14,309 nt of DNA from Planctomycetota bacterium (lineage in GTDB: Bacteria; Planctomycetota; Phycisphaerae; Phycisphaerales; SM1A02), in the NCBI GenBank assembly GCA_009926815.1, contig RFOC01000032.1, positions 1 through 14,309 on the forward strand, read 5' to 3'. Position 1 is the first letter of the stretch. The number at the start of each line of letters is the position of its first letter. The notes beneath the pieces were generated by a model that had not been told where the DNA came from, searched no databases, and saw nothing but the letters and a program-made list of their open reading frames with translations. The position numbers were made by a program, and so were the translations under genes. This document shows positions 1 through 7,232 of this stretch, piece after piece.

Positions 1-656
1 GGATCGAAGCACCACTCCCAGACGTTGCCGTGCATGTCGTTCAGGCCCCACGCGTTGGGCTTCCTCGTGCCCACGGCATGGGTCTGGCCACCGGACTGGT
101 CACGGCTCCAGCCATGTTCGCCGATGCGCTGCTCGTCGTCACCGAAGGCGAACGCCCCGGTGCCACCGGCGCGGCAGGCGTACTCCCACTCGGCCTCGGT
201 GGGCAGCCGCCAACCAGGACCGCCAAGGTCCTTCACCAGCGCGAACTGGATGCCGCCGTCGGACCGCCGCACCACCTTCCGCAGTTCGTAGCGCGGCGCC
301 AGGCCATCGCGCTTCGAGCGAGCGTTGCAGTACTCCATGGCGTCCCACTGCGAGACCTGCTCCACCGGTCGCAGCGGTGCGTCGGCGGCGTCGGCGAACC
401 TCGACGGGTTGCGTCCAAGCGCGGCCTTGAACTCCGCCTGCGTGATCTCGGTTCGGGTCATCACGAAGGGGCGATCGAAGGTGATCACGGTGCCCGGTCG
501 CTGTCCGAAGTCCTGGTCCAGCTGGCCCATGCCCTGGTCGAGCGCGGCCATGGTGAAGGCGCCGCGCGGCACGGTCACTTCCTCGCGCGTCACGGATTCG
601 CCCGCCGCCACGAGCGCCACCGCGCCGCAGATCAGGCGTGCCGGGATGGTGTGCAT
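1..656 (-). CDS. Secreted SUMF1/FGE-sulfatase family protein, C-terminus cut by the window edge
   Basis: This open frame runs off the left edge of the window; 218 codons are visible from an ATG at 656. Residues 1-19 (MHTIPARLICGAVALVAAG) look like a signal peptide, so the product is probably exported. The rest has the fold markers of the formylglycine-generating enzyme / sulfatase-modifying-factor family: a beta segment with MTRTEITQAEF (66-76), WDAMEYCNARS (104-114), WRLPTEAEWEYACRAG (149-164) and NAWGLNDMHGNVWEWC (201-216). Most bacterial members are not true FGEs; the paired cysteines needed for sulfatase maturation lie further C-terminal and are outside the window, so activity cannot be judged. 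The start is 12 nt after the stop of the upstream YHYH gene, so the two are probably co-transcribed. No good ribosome-binding site is visible. Family assignment is firm; function is open. Confidence 0.88.
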   Translation of the reverse strand, partial: MHTIPARLICGAVALVAAGESVTREEVTVPRGAFTMAALDQGMGQLDQDFGQRPGTVITFDRPFVMTRTEITQAEFKAALGRNPSRFADAADAPLRPVEQVSQWDAMEYCNARSKRDGLAPRYELRKVVRRSDGGIQFALVKDLGGPGWRLPTEAEWEYACRAGGTGAFAFGDDEQRIGEHGWSRDQSGGQTHAVGTRKPNAWGLNDMHGNVWEWCFD

Positions 657-668
657 GGCGCGCACGGC

Positions 669-1772
669 TCAGAAGCGAAGCAGCATGGTGCCGATGTCAC
701 CGGCGTCCACCATGCCGCTGCCATCCAGGTCACCCACCGGGCCCCGCGAACCGAAGAGCAGCAGCAGCGCGCCGATGTCGCCGGCATCCACGCCGCCGGA
801 TTCGTCAAGATCCACGGGGTCCAGGGTCACGGCCGTTCCCGGCACCGTGACGTGTCCACCCGTCGGCCCGGTGTTCGCCGTGTCCAGCGTGCCCATGTAG
901 GTGGGACCCAGGATGTACGGATACGCGGGCGATCCGGCGCTGTCGGTGGTGATGAAGTACGCCCACGTGCCCTGGGGAAATTCCGGCGTCACGCAGAACC
1001 GCGCGTTGGACTCGTTCAGGTCTCCGAGGCCCGCCACGTACTCGTGGTCCTCGATGTAGTAGCCCAGCGGATAGGTGCCGCTCACGGCGGGCCCGTAGTT
1101 GGTGGAGGTCAGCGGCGTTCCATCCGGCAGCGAGGTGCGCTGCGTGATGCTGCGCAGGCGGTAGCTGCTCCTGATGCGCCGGATGCCGCCCGTGCCATCG
1201 GTGTTCGCGTGACCGAACGGCCCGTACACGGGAAACCCGTCGAAGCCGAAACCGACGATCGGCGAGTGCTCCGTGGGCACCAGGTCGTACATGCACGCGG
1301 CATTCTGGTGATTGTGGTACTGCGTCTGCGCGGGGTGGCCGCCGCAGGCGTCGAAGCCCGGACCCTCCACCACGATCGCGTTCTGGTGCCAGACGTTGCG
1401 GTTGTTGTAGCTGCGGGCATCGCTGGCATTGAAGATGCACACGCCGTTGGTCCACACGCCGATCTGGCCCAGGCCGGTGGCGGTGCGCGTGCCGGACTTG
1501 GGCTGCGGGTTCCGCGTGATGCGGAAGGTCCAGTTGCCATCCGTCGGTGATCCGGGATTGCCGGGCCACGGACCGATCGAGTAGCTGGGCACCGAACTGC
1601 AGGACACGTAGATGAAGTTGGCGTCGTACTTCACGCTCTGGACGTCCGCTTCCTGTCCGCCGTAGCCGGTGCGGCCCGTGATGTTCACGAACCAGCACTG
1701 CGCCTGCGGTGGCGCGGCCTGGGCAGCCAGGGTCATGGTGGCGGCCAGCACAAGGGGAGCGATGCACTTCAT
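669..1772 (-). CDS. Secreted YHYH-domain protein with C-terminal dockerin-like (GC-type) tail
   Basis: The product is 367 aa if started at the ATG at 1772, which begins a typical signal peptide (MKCIAPLVLAATMTLAAQA, cut near residue 20). In-frame ATGs at 1796 and 1820 exist but would bury that signal. The body matches the YHYH family: NVWHQNAIVVEGPGFDACGGHP (126-147), then YHNH (152-155) where the family usually has YHYH, then GFDGFPVYGPFG (176-187). YHYH proteins are secreted or extracytoplasmic and their biochemical role is poorly known; I do not assign one. Residues 321-367 carry two calcium-loop-like repeats, DLDESGGVDAGDIGALL and DLDGSGMVDAGDIGTML, resembling half-dockerins that end many secreted planctomycete proteins. 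The gene lies 56 nt after gpmI and 12 nt before the FGE-like gene. Family call is firm, function unknown. Confidence 0.88.
   Translation of the reverse strand: MKCIAPLVLAATMTLAAQAAPPQAQCWFVNITGRTGYGGQEADVQSVKYDANFIYVSCSSVPSYSIGPWPGNPGSPTDGNWTFRITRNPQPKSGTRTATGLGQIGVWTNGVCIFNASDARSYNNRNVWHQNAIVVEGPGFDACGGHPAQTQYHNHQNAACMYDLVPTEHSPIVGFGFDGFPVYGPFGHANTDGTGGIRRIRSSYRLRSITQRTSLPDGTPLTSTNYGPAVSGTYPLGYYIEDHEYVAGLGDLNESNARFCVTPEFPQGTWAYFITTDSAGSPAYPYILGPTYMGTLDTANTGPTGGHVTVPGTAVTLDPVDLDESGGVDAGDIGALLLLFGSRGPVGDLDGSGMVDAGDIGTMLLRF
672..812 (-). other. Dockerin-like two-repeat C-terminal domain (part of the YHYH gene)
   Basis: This encodes residues 321-367 of the YHYH protein. Two near-identical segments of about 20 residues share the pattern D-x-D-x-S-G-x-V-D-A-G-D-I-G, with acidic residues spaced as in the EF-hand-like calcium loop of dockerins, each followed by a short hydrophobic helix (ALLLLF, TMLLRF). 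It is shorter than a cellulosomal type I dockerin and lacks the usual linker. No cohesin is visible in the window. Similarity to planctomycete C-terminal dockerin tails is from family knowledge; a sorting or anchoring role is inference. Confidence 0.8.
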
Positions 1773-1828
1773 GGGGGTCGGATCCGCCTTCAGCATGACG
1801 CCGGAAACGCGGGATGCCACCCCCGATT

Positions 1829-3442
1829 TCAGGTTTTCAGCAGGGAAATCCCGGACATCCCATCCGGCTGGGGCACGCCCAGCATCTGCAGCAGGGTCGG
1901 GGCCACGTCACCCAGGCGGCCACCCTGCCGCAGGGGAGCCCCCTTCCACTTCCCGCCGACCACCGTCAGCGGCACGGGAAAGTTGGTGTGGGCCGTGTGC
2001 GGGGCGCCGGTCACCGGATCCCTCATCTGCTCGGCGTTGCCGTGATCCGCGGTGACCACCAGCGATCCGCCCCTGGCCAGCGTGGCGTCCACGATCCGCT
2101 GCACGCACGCGTCCACCACTTCGCACGCCTTCGTGGCCGCCTCCAGCGAGCCGGTGTGGCCCACCATGTCGGGGTTGGCGAAGTTCACGATGAACAGCCG
2201 CTCGCAATCCGGCGCCGCCAGTCGCGCCAGCACCGCGTCACGGACCCCTTCCGCGCTCATCTGCGGCTTCAGGTCGTAGGTGGGCACGTCCTTGGGACTG
2301 GGCACGATCACGCGACGCTCGCCCGGGAACGGCTCCTCGCGATAGTCGTTGAAGAAGAAGGTGACGTGCGGGAACTTCTCCGTCTCGGCGCAGCGGAACT
2401 GCGTCAGGCCCGCGCGACTCACCACCTCGCCCAGGATGTCCCTCATCCTGCCGGGCCGCATGAAGATGGGCTTCACGGGCAGGCCCTGCTCGTACTCGGC
2501 CATGGTGGCGAAGAACAGGTCGCGCGGCCGCGGCTCGCGGTCGAAGCCGCCCCCCTGCACCGCCTTCCATGCCGCATCGTCCAGCATGAATGCCTTGCAC
2601 AGCTCGCGCGGCCGGTCGCCGCGGAAGTTGAAGAAGATCACGCTGTCGCCATCCTGGATCACGCCATCCGCGCACACGCGGGTGGGTGGCGTGAACTCGT
2701 CGCCCTTCTGCGTGGGACCCGGGGGATTCGCCAGGTGCCGCTGCACCGCGGCCAGCGCCGAATCCGCCACCTGACCCCCGCGCCCGCAGAGCAGGTCATA
2801 GGCCTGCTTCACGCGCTCCCAACGATGGTCGCGATCCATGGCGAAGAAGCGGCCACAGAGGGTGGCCAACCGTCCACCGGTGCGGTCGAGCACCCGCTGC
2901 AGCCAGGGCAGGTAGCGAAGCGAGCCGTCCATCGCCGTGTCACGGCCGTCCGTGAACGCATGCACGAAGAGCCGATCGGAGGCCACGCCCGCGGCCTTGG
3001 CCTGCTCGAGCACCGCCTCGAGGTGCGGAAGATCGCTGTGCACCTGCCCGTCGCTGAGCAGGCCCATGACGTGCACGCGGCGACCCGAGGCGTTCGCGCG
3101 ATGGAAGGCCTCCTGGAGCACCGGGTTGCGGGCGAAGGAGCCGTCGCGGATGGCTCGCGTGATGCGCATCAGTTCCTGATCGACCACGCGACCAGCGCCC
3201 AGGTTCTGGTGACCCACCTCGCTGTTGCCCATGACCGGACCATCCGGACCCATGGGCAGGCCCACGTCCTCGCCACTGGTCCGGATGAGCGTGGTGGGCC
3301 AGTCGCGTTCCAGCATGTCCGCGCAGGGGGTGCGGGCCAGCCTCACGGCATCGAAGGCCTGGTGCTCGGCGTGCGGATTGCGTCCCCATCCGTCGCGCAC
3401 GATCAGGACGACGGGACCCGTGGCATCGGTCGGCGTGGCCAT
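1829..3442 (-). CDS. gpmI: 2,3-bisphosphoglycerate-independent phosphoglycerate mutase
   Basis: This 537-aa enzyme interconverts 3- and 2-phosphoglycerate in glycolysis and gluconeogenesis using two metal ions (usually Mn) and a phosphoserine intermediate. Metal ligand region DGWG is at 17-20, the catalytic serine is Ser74 in GNSEVGH (72-78), DGRDT is at 165-169, FNFRGDRPRE at 271-280, the second metal site PDMVGHTG at 424-431 (Asp425, His429), and TADHGNAEQM at 464-473 (Asp466, His467). All expected motifs are present and the length is close to the usual 510-550 aa, so it should be active. The ATG at 3442 is 6 nt after a TACACT -10-like hexamer, suggesting a leaderless or near-leaderless transcript. 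It is divergent from the YggS gene and followed by the YHYH gene 56 nt downstream. One small oddity is VRDGWG, where many homologues have an aliphatic residue before the Asp. Confidence 0.97.
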   Translation of the reverse strand: MATPTDATGPVVLIVRDGWGRNPHAEHQAFDAVRLARTPCADMLERDWPTTLIRTSGEDVGLPMGPDGPVMGNSEVGHQNLGAGRVVDQELMRITRAIRDGSFARNPVLQEAFHRANASGRRVHVMGLLSDGQVHSDLPHLEAVLEQAKAAGVASDRLFVHAFTDGRDTAMDGSLRYLPWLQRVLDRTGGRLATLCGRFFAMDRDHRWERVKQAYDLLCGRGGQVADSALAAVQRHLANPPGPTQKGDEFTPPTRVCADGVIQDGDSVIFFNFRGDRPRELCKAFMLDDAAWKAVQGGGFDREPRPRDLFFATMAEYEQGLPVKPIFMRPGRMRDILGEVVSRAGLTQFRCAETEKFPHVTFFFNDYREEPFPGERRVIVPSPKDVPTYDLKPQMSAEGVRDAVLARLAAPDCERLFIVNFANPDMVGHTGSLEAATKACEVVDACVQRIVDATLARGGSLVVTADHGNAEQMRDPVTGAPHTAHTNFPVPLTVVGGKWKGAPLRQGGRLGDVAPTLLQMLGVPQPDGMSGISLLKT

Positions 3443-3448
3443 CGCGGC

Positions 3449-3454
3449 AGTGTA
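3449..3454 (-). promoter_or_regulatory. Probable -10 element of gpmI
   Basis: TACACT lies on the minus strand exactly 6 nt before the gpmI ATG (3442), which would place transcription start at the start codon. No recognisable -35 hexamer sits 16-18 nt further upstream. It lies within the 61-bp gap shared with the divergent YggS gene. Confidence 0.55.
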
Positions 3455-3468
3455 GGAACGTCCGGGCG

Positions 3469-3497
3469 TTGCTCCGCGTGACGCCCGGGGCTAGCCT
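3469..3497 (+). promoter_or_regulatory. Probable sigma70-type promoter of the yggS-tmk pair
   Basis: TTGCTC (3469-3474), a 17-nt spacer, TAGCCT (3492-3497), then 6 nt to the ATG at 3504. The -35 keeps only the TTG core. The spacing predicts a start site at or next to the ATG, so the mRNA would have essentially no leader. The element overlaps the upstream part of the opposing gpmI promoter region. Confidence 0.55.
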
Positions 3498-3503
3498 GCC
3501 CGC

Positions 3504-4304
3504 ATGGGAGAAACCGCAGCACCCGCCCCGCTGGATGCCGCCGCAAGCGGCGAACTTCGGGGTCGCTGGAACGAGGTCCGTCAGCGCGTGGAGGCCGCCG
3601 CGAAGCGCAGCGGTCGCAAGCCCTCCGAGGTGCTGCTGGTGGTGGTCACCAAGAGCGGCAGCATCGACCAGATCCGCGAGCTGGTGAAGTTCGGACAGGT
3701 GGACCTGGCGGAGAATCGCGTGCAGCAGCTGGTGCAGCGCGCGGCCAGCGTGGGCGAGTGGCTGCAGCGCCGCCGCGAGATGGACCCCAGGGCGGAGCTG
3801 CCCACCGTCCGCTGGCACATGATCGGCTCGCTGCAGCGGAACAAGGTCCGCAAGTGCATGGAGGTGGCCCGACTGGTGCATGGCGTGGACAGCCTGCGGC
3901 TGGCCGAGGAGATGCAGGCCGCCGCGGTGCGCCGCGAGACGCCCATGGAGGTGCTGGTCGAGGTGAACGTGAGCGGCGAGGGCAGCAAGCACGGCATCGC
4001 GCCGCCCGCCGTCCGCCACCTGCTCGACCAGATGGACACCATGCTGAACCTGAAGGTGCGCGGCCTCATGTGCATGGCCCCGCTCGAGGGGGGCCTCGAT
4101 GCGGCCCGCCGGACCTTCGACCGCTGCCGCGAGATCTTCCAGGAATGCCGCACGGCCGGCACCGGCGGGGACCGCTTCGACCTGCTCAGCATGGGCATGA
4201 GCGGCGACTACGAGGTGGCCATCGAGTGCGGCGCCAACCTGGTCCGGGTGGGCAGCGCGGTCATCGGACCGCCGCAGGTCGAGGAACTCCCGGAGGACGC
4301 GTGA
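3504..4304 (+). CDS. yggS: YggS/PLPBP-family pyridoxal-phosphate homeostasis protein
   Basis: This 266-aa protein belongs to the PLP-binding YggS (PROSC/PLPBP, YBL036C) family: a TIM-barrel related to alanine racemase that binds pyridoxal 5'-phosphate and affects B6 and amino-acid homeostasis without a known catalytic reaction. The PLP lysine is Lys50 in LLVVVTK; AENRVQ (69-74) replaces the usual GEN motif; WHMIGSLQRNK is at 104-114; VNVSGEGSKHG at 155-164; and the phosphate-binding C-terminal region with SMGMSGDYEVAIECGANLVR is at 229-248, followed by VGSAVIG. It is slightly longer than the common 220-235 aa, owing to an N-terminal extension of about 20 residues and an insert near 85-100. 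The ATG at 3504 is supported by a -10-like hexamer 6 nt upstream and leaves no room for a Shine-Dalgarno. Its stop is 50 nt before the preferred tmk start. Confidence 0.95.
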   Translation: MGETAAPAPLDAAASGELRGRWNEVRQRVEAAAKRSGRKPSEVLLVVVTKSGSIDQIRELVKFGQVDLAENRVQQLVQRAASVGEWLQRRREMDPRAELPTVRWHMIGSLQRNKVRKCMEVARLVHGVDSLRLAEEMQAAAVRRETPMEVLVEVNVSGEGSKHGIAPPAVRHLLDQMDTMLNLKVRGLMCMAPLEGGLDAARRTFDRCREIFQECRTAGTGGDRFDLLSMGMSGDYEVAIECGANLVRVGSAVIGPPQVEELPEDA

Positions 4305-4342
4305 GTCTGGCGGAGCGTGTCGTGGCCGCGCCGGACCCCCGC

Positions 4343-4348
4343 TACATT
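4343..4348 (+). promoter_or_regulatory. Probable internal -10 element before tmk
   Basis: TACATT followed by 6 nt and the tmk ATG at 4355, the same geometry as upstream of gpmI and yggS. No good -35 is visible. It supports the ATG at 4355 over the GTG at 4301 as the tmk start and suggests tmk can be transcribed apart from yggS. Confidence 0.45.
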
Positions 4349-4354
4349 GCGGCC

Positions 4355-4999
4355 ATGGGCGGCGCCGAATGGAGCGATCGGCTGCGTGGACGGTTCCTGG
4401 CCTTCGAGGGCCCGGACGGCAGCGGCAAGAGCACGCAGATCGCGCGGCTGCAGGCCTGGGCCGAGTCGAGGTCGCTTCCCTTGGTGCTGGTGCGCGAGCC
4501 CGGCGGCACCGCCGTGGGCGAGCGCATCCGGCAGATCCTGCTCGATCCCATCCACGGCGAGATGACCGTTCGATGCGAGATGCTGCTCTACATGGCCAGC
4601 CGATCGCAGCTGGTCGAGGAGCGGGTGAAGCCTGCGCTGGCCGCCGGCGCATGCGTGATCAGCGACCGCTTCGTGGGCAGCACGCTGGCCTACCAGGGCG
4701 CCGCGGGCGGCATGGCCGAGGCCGAGATCCGCGCCGTGGCGCAGGTGGCCATCGGCGGACGCTGGCCTGATCTCACCGTGCTCTTCGACGTGGACACCGA
4801 CACCGCCATGCGGCGACTGAGTCCCCTGCTCGACCGCATGGAGGGCAAGGGCGCCGATTTCCACCGACGCGTGCGGCAGGGCTACCTGGAGCAGGCGCGT
4901 CGCGATCCGAAGGGACACCTGGTCATCGACGCCTCGCGGAGTCCCGACGAGGTCACCGGACAGCTGATGGACGGACTGCGGACCTGGGCCCTGGCCTGA
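4355..4999 (+). CDS. tmk: Thymidylate kinase (dTMP kinase)
   Basis: This cytoplasmic enzyme phosphorylates dTMP to dTDP with ATP, an essential step of dTTP synthesis. It is 214 aa from the ATG at 4355, normal for the family. The P-loop is GPDGSGKST (19-27), REPGGT is at 47-52, the DR(F/Y) motif DRF at 104-106, LAYQGAAGG at 111-119 matches the dTMP-binding segment, and LLDRMEGKGADFHRRVR (158-174) is the LID region. An in-frame GTG at 4301 overlaps the yggS stop (GTGA) and would add 18 residues with no family resemblance. I prefer the ATG because of the length and the -10-like TACATT 6 nt before it. The gene ends 12 nt from the stop of the convergent gene at 5012; no clear terminator hairpin is visible between them. 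Confidence 0.95.
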   Translation: MGGAEWSDRLRGRFLAFEGPDGSGKSTQIARLQAWAESRSLPLVLVREPGGTAVGERIRQILLDPIHGEMTVRCEMLLYMASRSQLVEERVKPALAAGACVISDRFVGSTLAYQGAAGGMAEAEIRAVAQVAIGGRWPDLTVLFDVDTDTAMRRLSPLLDRMEGKGADFHRRVRQGYLEQARRDPKGHLVIDASRSPDEVTGQLMDGLRTWALA

Positions 5000-5011
5000 T
5001 CGGACGCGGCC

Positions 5012-5803
5012 TCAGTCGCGGCGACGGCGACCAAGCGGCGCCTGGGCCTGCGGCGCCTTCCCCATGCAACGGGCGTTGAGTTCGCGGGCCTTGGCCACGG
5101 CACGGTCCCGGTGGTCGGGGCTCAGGTTGCTCAGGTACGCCATGGCCAGCGCATTGGGCTCGCTGAAGGCCTCGAAGGCCACCTGCTTGCCATCGGCCGA
5201 GTGGCGGAAGCCTCGCACGTTCAGGTCCGCCACCACCTGCAGCGCCGCGAGCACCTCGGCGTCATCCCTGGTCTTGCCCTGCATGAGCAGCATGATCAGC
5301 CGGCGCACCGCGGTGACATGGATCTCCTCGCCGAACTGCCGGCTCTGCATGGTCTCCTGGTTCACCCGCTTCATGGTCTCCAGTGGCTGCACGCGCACCG
5401 CCCATTCCTCGCCGTTCACGCGCACGGAGCGCTGCGTGACCGCCATGAGGGTGGCCACCATGGCGCGCCCCGTCGCCTGGTTGCCGGGCGAGAAGTTCTC
5501 CTCGAAGGGCCGACCCTCCATGTCGCTCCTGGTCGTCTCGCCGAAGTTCACCTGCTGGGACTCCAGGTCGATGGTGACGCTCCGCACGCCCACCTGGTGC
5601 ATCATCCAGAACGTGCTCTGCATGAGCGGGTGCTCCATGCCCACGCTCTTCCTCATGCCGTCGGCCAGCACCAGCGCGCAGACCTTGGCGAAGGGCTCCC
5701 CTGCCGACAGCAGCGGGATGAAGTTGTTGGCCAGGTGCAGGAAGTGCGCGTTCTCCTGGGGCTTGAGCTCGATCTGGTTGCCATTGAATTCGATGGTGGT
5801 CAT
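5012..5803 (-). CDS. Unrecognised 263-aa soluble protein
   Basis: I do not recognise a family. The 263-aa product has no signal peptide and no membrane segment, so it is probably cytoplasmic. It is rich in methionine (about 16, including WMMH at 67-70), has an N-terminal stretch that reads like small beta strands (MTTIEFNGNQIELK), and central segments such as QVNFGETTRSDMEGRPFEE. After two predicted helical stretches, including VRRLIMLLMQGKT, it ends in an alanine/proline/glutamine linker and a basic tail, GRRRRD. It is the last gene of the minus-strand block, 14 nt after the ABC ATPase stop, with no obvious ribosome-binding site. The codon pattern matches its neighbours and the frame is intact, so it is likely a real lineage-restricted gene. 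Co-transcription with the ATPase is the only functional hint. Confidence 0.8.
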   Translation of the reverse strand: MTTIEFNGNQIELKPQENAHFLHLANNFIPLLSAGEPFAKVCALVLADGMRKSVGMEHPLMQSTFWMMHQVGVRSVTIDLESQQVNFGETTRSDMEGRPFEENFSPGNQATGRAMVATLMAVTQRSVRVNGEEWAVRVQPLETMKRVNQETMQSRQFGEEIHVTAVRRLIMLLMQGKTRDDAEVLAALQVVADLNVRGFRHSADGKQVAFEAFSEPNALAMAYLSNLSPDHRDRAVAKARELNARCMGKAPQAQAPLGRRRRD

Positions 5804-5818
5804 GGTGGGTTCCGTGGT

Positions 5819-6874
5819 TCAGTCGGTCAGCGCGATCACCGCGTCGCGCGCGGCCTGCAGGGCCAGGGTCTCGCCGGCGCGCGAGGCGCGTCCGGGATCC
5901 TGCTCGAGCACCAGCAGCGTGCCGGCGGCGGTCTCGACCTCGTGCTGGGCCATCTCGCCAAGATAGACGCTCCGTCGCACCAGCCCCCGGATGGGTCCTT
6001 CCGCGACGATCCGCAGTGATTCCGGCCGGATGCCCGCCAGAACCGCGGCGCCCTGCGGCGCGGAGCATGCGTCGCAGGCCAGGTCACCCACCGCCGTCCG
6101 AAGGGTGCCGCCCTGGGGTCCGGCCTGGAGCACCGTGGACGGCAGCAGGTTGATGCGACCCATGAACTCGGCCACGAAGCGGCTGGCGGGTCGGCGGTAG
6201 AGCGACTGCGGCGTGCCGCGCTGCACCACGCGACCCTGCCGCATCACGGCGATGGCGTCGGCCAGGCTCAGCGCCTCGGACTGGTCATGGGTCACGTAGA
6301 CCGTGGTCATGCGGACCTCGTCGCGGATGCGGCGGATCAGGTTCCGCATCTCCAGCCGGAGGGCCGCGTCCAGATTGGAGAGCGGTTCGTCCAGCAGCAG
6401 CACGCGGGGACGGAACACGATGGCGCGGGCCAGCGCCACGCGCTGCTGCTGACCGCCGCTCAGCTGCCCGGGACGCCGTTCGGCCAGGTCCGCCATGTGC
6501 ACCAGATCCAGGGCCTCCAGGGCGCGGCGTCGCCGCTCGGCCACCGGGACCCGGCGCACCTCCAGGCCGAAGGCCACGTTCTCCAGCACGCTCATGTGCG
6601 GCCAGAGCGCATAGCCCTGGAACACCATGCCCGCCTCGCGCCGCTCCGGCGGAAGCGCGGTGATGTCGCGGTCCCCCAGCAGCACCCGACCCGCCGCGGG
6701 CTCGTGGAAACCCGCGATGGTCCGCAGCAGCGTGGTCTTGCCGCAGCCGCTGGGACCCAGCAGGAAGAGGAGCGAGCCGCCCTCGATGTCCAGCGTGACG
6801 TCATCGACCGCCGTGGTGCCGTCGAACCTGCAGGTGATGCCACGAAGCGAGATCGCCGGCATGGATGCGGACAT
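5819..6874 (-). CDS. ABC transporter ATP-binding protein (CUT1/spermidine/Fe3+ importer type), orphan
   Basis: This 351-aa ATPase drives an ABC transporter, probably an importer of the sugar/polyamine/iron type (UgpC, PotA, FbpC relatives). Walker A is GPSGCGKT (40-47), the Q-loop glutamine is Gln86, the signature is LSGGQQQR (138-145), Walker B is VLLLDEP (158-164), the D-loop is SNLD (166-169), and the switch is VTHDQ with His196. After residue 240 there is a C-terminal TOBE-like regulatory region with GIRPESLRIV (281-290). All catalytic residues are present. No permease or binding-protein gene lies in the window, so the substrate cannot be told. It starts 7 nt after the DciA-like gene; AGGAAGG at 6886-6892 (minus strand), 11 nt before the ATG, could be its ribosome-binding site. 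A second ATG at 6862 is possible and would remove four residues. Confidence 0.93.
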   Translation of the reverse strand: MSASMPAISLRGITCRFDGTTAVDDVTLDIEGGSLLFLLGPSGCGKTTLLRTIAGFHEPAAGRVLLGDRDITALPPERREAGMVFQGYALWPHMSVLENVAFGLEVRRVPVAERRRRALEALDLVHMADLAERRPGQLSGGQQQRVALARAIVFRPRVLLLDEPLSNLDAALRLEMRNLIRRIRDEVRMTTVYVTHDQSEALSLADAIAVMRQGRVVQRGTPQSLYRRPASRFVAEFMGRINLLPSTVLQAGPQGGTLRTAVGDLACDACSAPQGAAVLAGIRPESLRIVAEGPIRGLVRRSVYLGEMAQHEVETAAGTLLVLEQDPGRASRAGETLALQAARDAVIALTD

Positions 6875-6881
6875 GCGCGCG

Positions 6882-7232
6882 TCAGCCTTCCTGGGGACCG
6901 CCCACGCGGGTGCGGATGCGCATCAGTCCCGGGATGGCCATGCGAAGGCTCGCCTCCATGCCGCTGCGCAGGGCGCGGTCCACCTCGAACGCGGCCGCGC
7001 TGCCATCCACCGCCAGCGTGAGCGTTCCGCCACGCAGCGTGTCCACGCGCGCCACGGCCTGCAGCGCCGGCGGCGCAATGCGGATCCATGCATCCGTGGC
7101 ACCGCCGATCGACTTCTCCAGGCGGCGGATCTCGCGCGCCATGCCCGAGAGGTCACCCGAGGCGGAAGCCAGTCGCTCGGGCCTCGCCCGCCAGGTGCCG
7201 AGGCGTTTCAGTCGTTCCAGATCGTCGCTCAT
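6882..7232 (-). CDS. dciA: DciA-like / DUF721 protein (probable helicase-loading factor)
   Basis: This small protein of 116 aa starts at the ATG at 7232, which overlaps the thioesterase stop as ATGA and implies translational coupling. From about residue 49 it shows the DUF721 pattern: a Trp near the start (W49), a helix, RGGTLTLAVDGSAAAFEVD (67-85), another helix (LRSGMEASL), and a final IRTRVG (106-111). DUF721 includes DciA, the ancestral loader of the replicative helicase DnaB in bacteria lacking DnaC or DnaI. I infer the same job here, since most planctomycetes lack those loaders. The N-terminal about 45 residues are charged and not conserved. An in-frame ATG at 7298 would extend the protein into the upstream gene and is unlikely. 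Assignment is by pattern only, without a search, hence the moderate confidence. Confidence 0.75.
   Translation of the reverse strand: MSDDLERLKRLGTWRARPERLASASGDLSGMAREIRRLEKSIGGATDAWIRIAPPALQAVARVDTLRGGTLTLAVDGSAAAFEVDRALRSGMEASLRMAIPGLMRIRTRVGGPQEG

Noticed and set aside
30..1550. Long plus-strand open frame (506 codons) opposite the FGE-like and YHYH genes
   Set aside because: It reads as Arg/His/Gly/Ala-rich sequence with no family motif, and lies antisense to two genes with clear motifs. Such frames are expected opposite GC-rich coding DNA.
1814..3481. Plus-strand open frame of 555 codons opposite gpmI
   Set aside because: It is almost fully antisense to gpmI, whose catalytic motifs are all intact; the composition (His/Arg/Gly-rich) is that of a shadow frame.
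4301..4354. GTG at 4301 as tmk start, overlapping the yggS stop
   Set aside because: It would add 18 residues without family similarity, and the ATG at 4355 has a -10-like hexamer at the recurring 6-nt distance. It cannot be fully excluded.
2940..4652. Minus-strand open frame of 570 codons across gpmI, yggS and tmk
   Set aside because: It spans parts of three genes on both strands and their promoter region, and has low-complexity Ala/Arg/His composition without motifs.
4997..5014. Terminator between the convergent tmk and the unknown gene
   Set aside because: The 12-nt gap has only a weak CGCG/CGCG pairing with an 8-nt loop and no U-tract on either strand.
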